In this document: positions 7,749 to 10,338 of the stretch, one piece after another | Numbering within the stretch: the stretch's first letter is position 1 | Layout of the letters: each line of letters starts with the position of its first letter | DNA from: Chloroflexota bacterium | Lineage (GTDB): Bacteria > Chloroflexota > Dehalococcoidia > Plut-88900 | NCBI GenBank assembly: GCA_022566235.1 | Contig: JADFJI010000044.1 | Coordinates: forward strand, 1-10,338 | Length of the DNA stretch: 10,338 nucleotides | Direction: 5' to 3' | Program-made: the position numbers and the translations under genes | Notes under the pieces: generated by a model | The model's input: the letters and a program-made list of their open reading frames with translations, nothing else | Told to the model about the DNA's origin: nothing | Databases searched by the model: none

Positions 7749-7823
7749 TCATGCTCTCCTCAGTCGTCTCCTGAGCATCCCTATCCCCAGGACGGCCAGG
7801 ACCAATGCTCCAAACCCATCCCG
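7749..7823 (-). other. In-frame helix-coding extension beyond the PspC stop
   Basis: Directly after the TGA that ends the PspC-domain gene, the same frame runs another 24 codons to a second TGA at 7749-7751. They encode RDG, then a hydrophobic run FGALVLAVLGIGML, then RRRLRRA: a plausible membrane helix with a positive cytoplasmic end. The first stop has the context TGA followed by C, known as a weakly terminating context in bacteria. Read as the missing C-terminal helix of PspC, lost through a nonsense change or reached by readthrough. No usable start codon with a ribosome site precedes it, so it is unlikely to be a separate gene. Confidence 0.55.
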
Positions 7824-8135
7824 TCATTCCACGGCCTCAGACTCTCTAAAGCCACTGTCGCGGGCATGAGGAGCAGCGCTGCCTTCGTCAATATCTGAAG
7901 TTCCTCGCTGGGCACCTCCGAACTCGTCTCGTATCTCCGAACCTGGGATCGGGGCCTTGGGCATGATTACAGCCAGGATTGGGTACAGGATCAAAGGGAA
8001 ACCGGTAGTCAGACAAAGGACGACGAAGATAACCCGAACCAGCACCGGATCGATGTTGAAGTATTCCCCCAGGCCCCCGGCCACTCCAAACAGAACTTTA
8101 TTTGCACTGCTCCTGTAAAGCTTTCTCCTGGCCAC
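7824..8135 (-). CDS. PspC-domain membrane protein, apparently C-terminally truncated
   Basis: A 103-residue protein with an N-terminal PspC domain: KLYRSSANKVLFGVAGGLGEYFNIDPVLVRV (in part 5-35) is the family signature, followed by a membrane stretch VIFVVLCLTTGFPLILYPILAVIM (in part 35-58). The rest is a polar, acidic, probably disordered tail. PspC proteins sit in the inner membrane and take part in phage-shock or envelope-stress responses; many PspC-domain proteins outside enterobacteria have no defined role. The start is GTG at 8135 with AAAGGAGA seven bases upstream. The frame continues past its TGA stop into a second hydrophobic helix (7749-7823), suggesting a 128-residue ancestor. It lies 85 bases downstream of the DUF2807 gene on the same strand, probably co-transcribed. 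A TGTTATC/GATAACA dyad lies just upstream of its ribosome site. Confidence 0.88.
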   Translation of the reverse strand: MARRKLYRSSANKVLFGVAGGLGEYFNIDPVLVRVIFVVLCLTTGFPLILYPILAVIMPKAPIPGSEIRDEFGGAQRGTSDIDEGSAAPHARDSGFRESEAVE

Positions 8136-8149
8136 GTCAGTCTCTCCTT

Positions 8150-8171
8150 TGTTATCTTGACCCTGATAACA
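8150..8171. promoter_or_regulatory. Operator-like dyad upstream of the PspC gene
   Basis: A perfect inverted repeat, TGTTATC and GATAACA, with an 8-base spacer (TTGACCCT). It abuts the ribosome binding site of the PspC-domain gene in the 85-base gap after the DUF2807 gene. It could bind a dimeric regulator, or form a weak RNA hairpin at the ribosome site. Confidence 0.35.
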
Positions 8172-8220
8172 CCGGGCCTCTACAACAGCGCCTCCAGGAT
8201 CTGGTCGGACCCCTTCTGAT

Positions 8221-8946
8221 CTACTTACGCTCGATGCTGGAGGCGCCAGTGGTGCTCACTTCTTTGATTTCGGCATCGCCTGTATAAGAGAGAAGGGACG
8301 CGCCGCTGAGGTCCACGTTATCCAGCGATTCCGCCACTCTAACAGTTGCCCTGCTGGCCCCGCCCAGGATGACTTCACCCCTGTTTACCGCGAACTCGCC
8401 CAGGTCGAATATGCTGGCCCCAGACCCTCGAATCGAGAAGCTGTCAGCGGAACCCGAGAGGTTGATCCTGCTCGCGCCCGAGAGCCTGAAATCCCCTTTC
8501 CGCACCTCCAGCTGGCCCTCCAAAGAGCTGGCCCCCGATAGGCTGATGCTGAGGTCGGTGGCCGAGGAAATACCTTCCAGGACTCCCCGCGTGGCACCGG
8601 TCATCAACAGGCCATCCAGTTCTGGAAGGCCGATCTTGACCTTCAGGGTGACCTCGTCGTAGTCCCCCGTCTCCAGACCTATCCTCAGGGTGTCGCCCTC
8701 CTTCTCCACCTCTATCAGCTCTATCACGTTGTCGTCCGCCGTTATGGCGACGCTGTGGCGACTCGCCATGGATATCTCCACCTGAAAGGCGTTACCCACG
8801 TTGATCCGGGTGAAGTTATCAAAAGGCTTGATCTGGGAGATGAGGTTGCCCGACCCGGGAATAGCGGTACGTCCCGCCTTTAGGCGGGACGCCACTATCA
8901 CGCCAATCAAGGCCATTAGTATCAGGGCTATTAGCAGAAATACCAT
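8221..8946 (-). CDS. Membrane-anchored DUF2807 (GIN domain) beta-helix protein
   Basis: A protein of 241 residues from the ATG at 8946, or 244 from a GTG at 8955. It has an N-terminal membrane anchor (MVFLLIALILMALIGVIV) and then an extracytoplasmic DUF2807 'putative auto-transporter adhesin head GIN' domain. The entry segment FDNFTRINVGNAFQVEI and the series LSGASS, LSGASR, GSGAS, LGGAS, LSGAS and TTGASS are typical. In 244-residue numbering, Gly-Ala pairs fall at 120, 141, 160, 179, 199, 218 and 237, a 19-21 residue period expected of a parallel beta-helix. No lipobox cysteine and no catalytic motif. Function of the family is unknown; bacterial homologues are often near PspC or other envelope-stress genes, as here. 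The ATG is preferred because AAAGGTGG lies five bases before it; the GTG has a weaker GGTGAG. The coding sequence contains a perfect 10-bp hairpin just after the anchor. Confidence 0.87.
   Translation of the reverse strand: MVFLLIALILMALIGVIVASRLKAGRTAIPGSGNLISQIKPFDNFTRINVGNAFQVEISMASRHSVAITADDNVIELIEVEKEGDTLRIGLETGDYDEVTLKVKIGLPELDGLLMTGATRGVLEGISSATDLSISLSGASSLEGQLEVRKGDFRLSGASRINLSGSADSFSIRGSGASIFDLGEFAVNRGEVILGGASRATVRVAESLDNVDLSGASLLSYTGDAEIKEVSTTGASSIERK
8870..8891. repeat. Perfect 10-bp inverted repeat inside the DUF2807 gene
   Basis: CGTCCCGCCT and AGGCGGGACG separated by TT. It codes for the charged linker (RLKAGRT) between the membrane anchor and the GIN domain, so an inserted hairpin there would be tolerated. 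Its outer arms share GTCCCG/CGGGAC with the palindrome at 9136-9159. Confidence 0.6.
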
Positions 8947-9035
8947 CCATGCCACCTTTGCTCACCGGGTTTAACGGCAACACCATATTAACAGAGATGG
9001 GGATGCCCCCAGATATGAGCCCTCTTTCCCTCTTC

Positions 9036-10338
9036 CTACCCGGCCATCTCTTGCACGTCCCGATCCTCCCTCCTTCCCATGCAGGAAGGGCTGGAAGGAC
9101 GAAGCAGGCCGCTTAATAAGCTTCTCGAAAAGGGATATGTCCCGACATGTCGGGACATACCTAACTTACCCCCCCTTACTGGCCAGGGAAGGTTGGATAC
9201 CGCGGACATAGCTTTCTTTGGTATCGCCAGGGACAATGATAAACCTGACGGTCCAACCGTGACATGGGTGTCTAAACACTCTAGGACGAATCTCTTGTCC
9301 TCAGGCGTGGCGCTCCGGACACGATCCGCTATCAGGGGATACAGGTTCCTAATAGTGTCAGCAGTTACCAGCTTGCGCTGGGCCTCCTCCAGTGTCTTTT
9401 GACGACGCTCCAGTTCCTCAGTGATCCACGATCGCTCTGCCCGAAGCTCAGCTGCCACGCGCTCGTAGGTTTCCTCCGAAGTAATGGCACGAGCATACCC
9501 ACTATATGCCTTGGCTTCTGCATCCTAGAGTTTTGCCAGACGTTGGGCCAGTCGCTTGATGGAGGTCTGGACCTGCTTGACCGCCTCCTGTTGGTCATTT
9601 TCCTGCCCCTCAACAGCCTGAGAAACACTTCTGGTGCTGATAGGAAGGAGACGATTCTATCCCACACCCGTCCTTCCAGTACCGGACCCTTAAGGGAGCC
9701 GCAGGCGCATCGCATACCGTCATCCCTGGCTTCGGTACCGATACACAGATACCGATAATAAATCCGACTTCCGCTACGCAGAATCTTGCCCCTCCAGCGG
9801 CGGCCACAGACCTCACAGCGGAGCAAGCCACGCAGTAGATAGAACTGAGTCACTTTGCCTCTCTCAGCTTTGTTCCTGGCTAATCGAACCTGGACCCGGG
9901 CGAAGTCCTCAGGGCTAACTACGGGCTCTTTCACCAGGCCCGGCAGGGGTAATTGATCCTGTTCATCCCTCCGTTTACGAGATGTCTTACCGTAGCTTTC
10001 GAGTCGGCGAACCTTGGGCTCTACAGCCTGAGTCCGGAGGGCGACATAGGTTACGCTATACGTCGGGTTGGATAGGATGTGGGCTATAGTGGAAGTTGAC
10101 CATTGCCGCTTACCACTTGGTGAAGGAATACCCGCCTGAGTCAAGAGCCGAGCAATACGCCGTTGGGAGACTCCTTCCAGAGCCATCTCCCAGATGCGCT
10201 GGGCAACTGGATACCCGCTGGGGCAGGGATCAAACCGGGTTCCGTTCCACTGGTATCCGTAGGGGGCTTTTGAATTAGTTGGTCTGGCGGGGTACCTCGG
10301 AGGCAAGGTGATCGAGACTTCGTTGTCTATCCCTGTCA
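9036..10338 (-). pseudogene. Multi-domain serine recombinase, frameshifted and interrupted, 5' end outside window
   Basis: Remnant of a large serine recombinase (site-specific integrase/resolvase). The frame is open to the right edge, so the catalytic resolvase domain lies outside. From there: the recombinase DNA-binding domain (KAPYGYQWNG, IWEMALEGVSQRRIARLLTQ, WSTSTIAHILSNPTY); then a zinc ribbon (LLRCEVCGRRW, YRYLC, CACGS); then EVFLRLL, where the frame breaks. Losing one G near 9611 shifts it; the correct continuation, EGQENDQQEAVKQVQTSIKR, is in the next frame. A TAG at 9525-9527 (in RLAKL*DAEAKAYSGY, likely once GAG) interrupts that frame. The rest is a coiled coil (EELERRQKTLEEAQRKL) and the family C-terminal part, ending near 9219 (LSLAIPK). 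The tail from there to the TAG at 9036 is not recognisable. It is the only mobile-element gene in view and probably inactive, unless the lesions are sequencing errors. Confidence 0.88.
9136..9159. repeat. Perfect 24-bp palindrome, terminator-like on the minus strand
   Basis: The half TATGTCCCGACA is followed immediately by its exact reverse complement. As RNA it would fold as a 10-bp stem with the loop CATG. On the minus strand, the direction of the recombinase gene, it is followed by TCCC and then TTTT, so it may be that gene's terminator. It lies beyond the recognisable end of the recombinase (about 9219) but before the present stop. It could equally be a protein-binding site or element end. 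Confidence 0.6.

Noticed and set aside
7749..7826. Selenocysteine at the PspC TGA
   Set aside because: The codon is not at a redox motif, the downstream part is a membrane helix, and no convincing SECIS-type hairpin directly follows. A nonsense change or leaky stop is simpler.
9072..9089. CCTTCC-N6-GGAAGG inverted repeat
   Set aside because: The 6-bp stem is low in complexity, with no T-run; it is expected by chance in this purine/pyrimidine-biased stretch.
9079..9402. Plus-strand open frame of 107 codons opposite the recombinase 3' part
   Set aside because: It overlaps conserved recombinase C-terminal codons on the other strand and has no ribosome site or recognisable domain.
1..10338. CRISPR array, rRNA or tRNA genes, riboswitch
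   Set aside because: No regularly spaced repeats, no rRNA segments, no complete cloverleaf and no recognisable riboswitch core were seen on either strand.

Overview
The window is GC-rich bacterial DNA of ordinary chromosomal character, with a decaying mobile-element gene at its right end. The gene set suggests a Chloroflexota lineage of the Dehalococcoidia/SAR202 kind: a luciferase-like flavin oxidoreductase and a prolidase-type amidohydrolase next to housekeeping genes, a cysteine-rich form of RpiB, and a multi-domain serine recombinase. That placement is inference from family content, not a computed taxonomy.

Left part (1-2940): the 3' two thirds of pheT (phenylalanyl-tRNA synthetase beta chain), then a luciferase-like monooxygenase with its own likely promoter, then a strong hairpin between convergent genes. 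Middle (2941-6130): a metal-dependent amidohydrolase on the minus strand, a 357-base divergent intergenic region with GGCGCC-centred repeats around a likely extended -10 promoter, a thioredoxin-reductase-like flavoprotein, and rpiB behind a good candidate promoter. Right part (6130-8955), all minus strand: a 14-helix DHA2-type MFS exporter, a short PspC-domain membrane protein, and a membrane-anchored DUF2807 (GIN-domain) beta-helix protein. The last two look like a small envelope or membrane-stress pair. Far right (9036-10338): a serine recombinase gene broken by one frameshift and one nonsense codon, with its catalytic domain beyond the window edge.

No complete new multi-gene system is evident. 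The observations most worth following are three. First, the PspC gene is cut by an in-frame TGA, and 24 further codons in the same frame encode a clean hydrophobic helix with an arginine-rich end. Second, a perfect 24-bp palindrome lies in the tail of the dead recombinase, and a second hairpin with the same GTCCCG/CGGGAC arms lies inside the DUF2807 gene. Third, the thioredoxin-reductase-like protein has a degraded NADPH-recognition motif.
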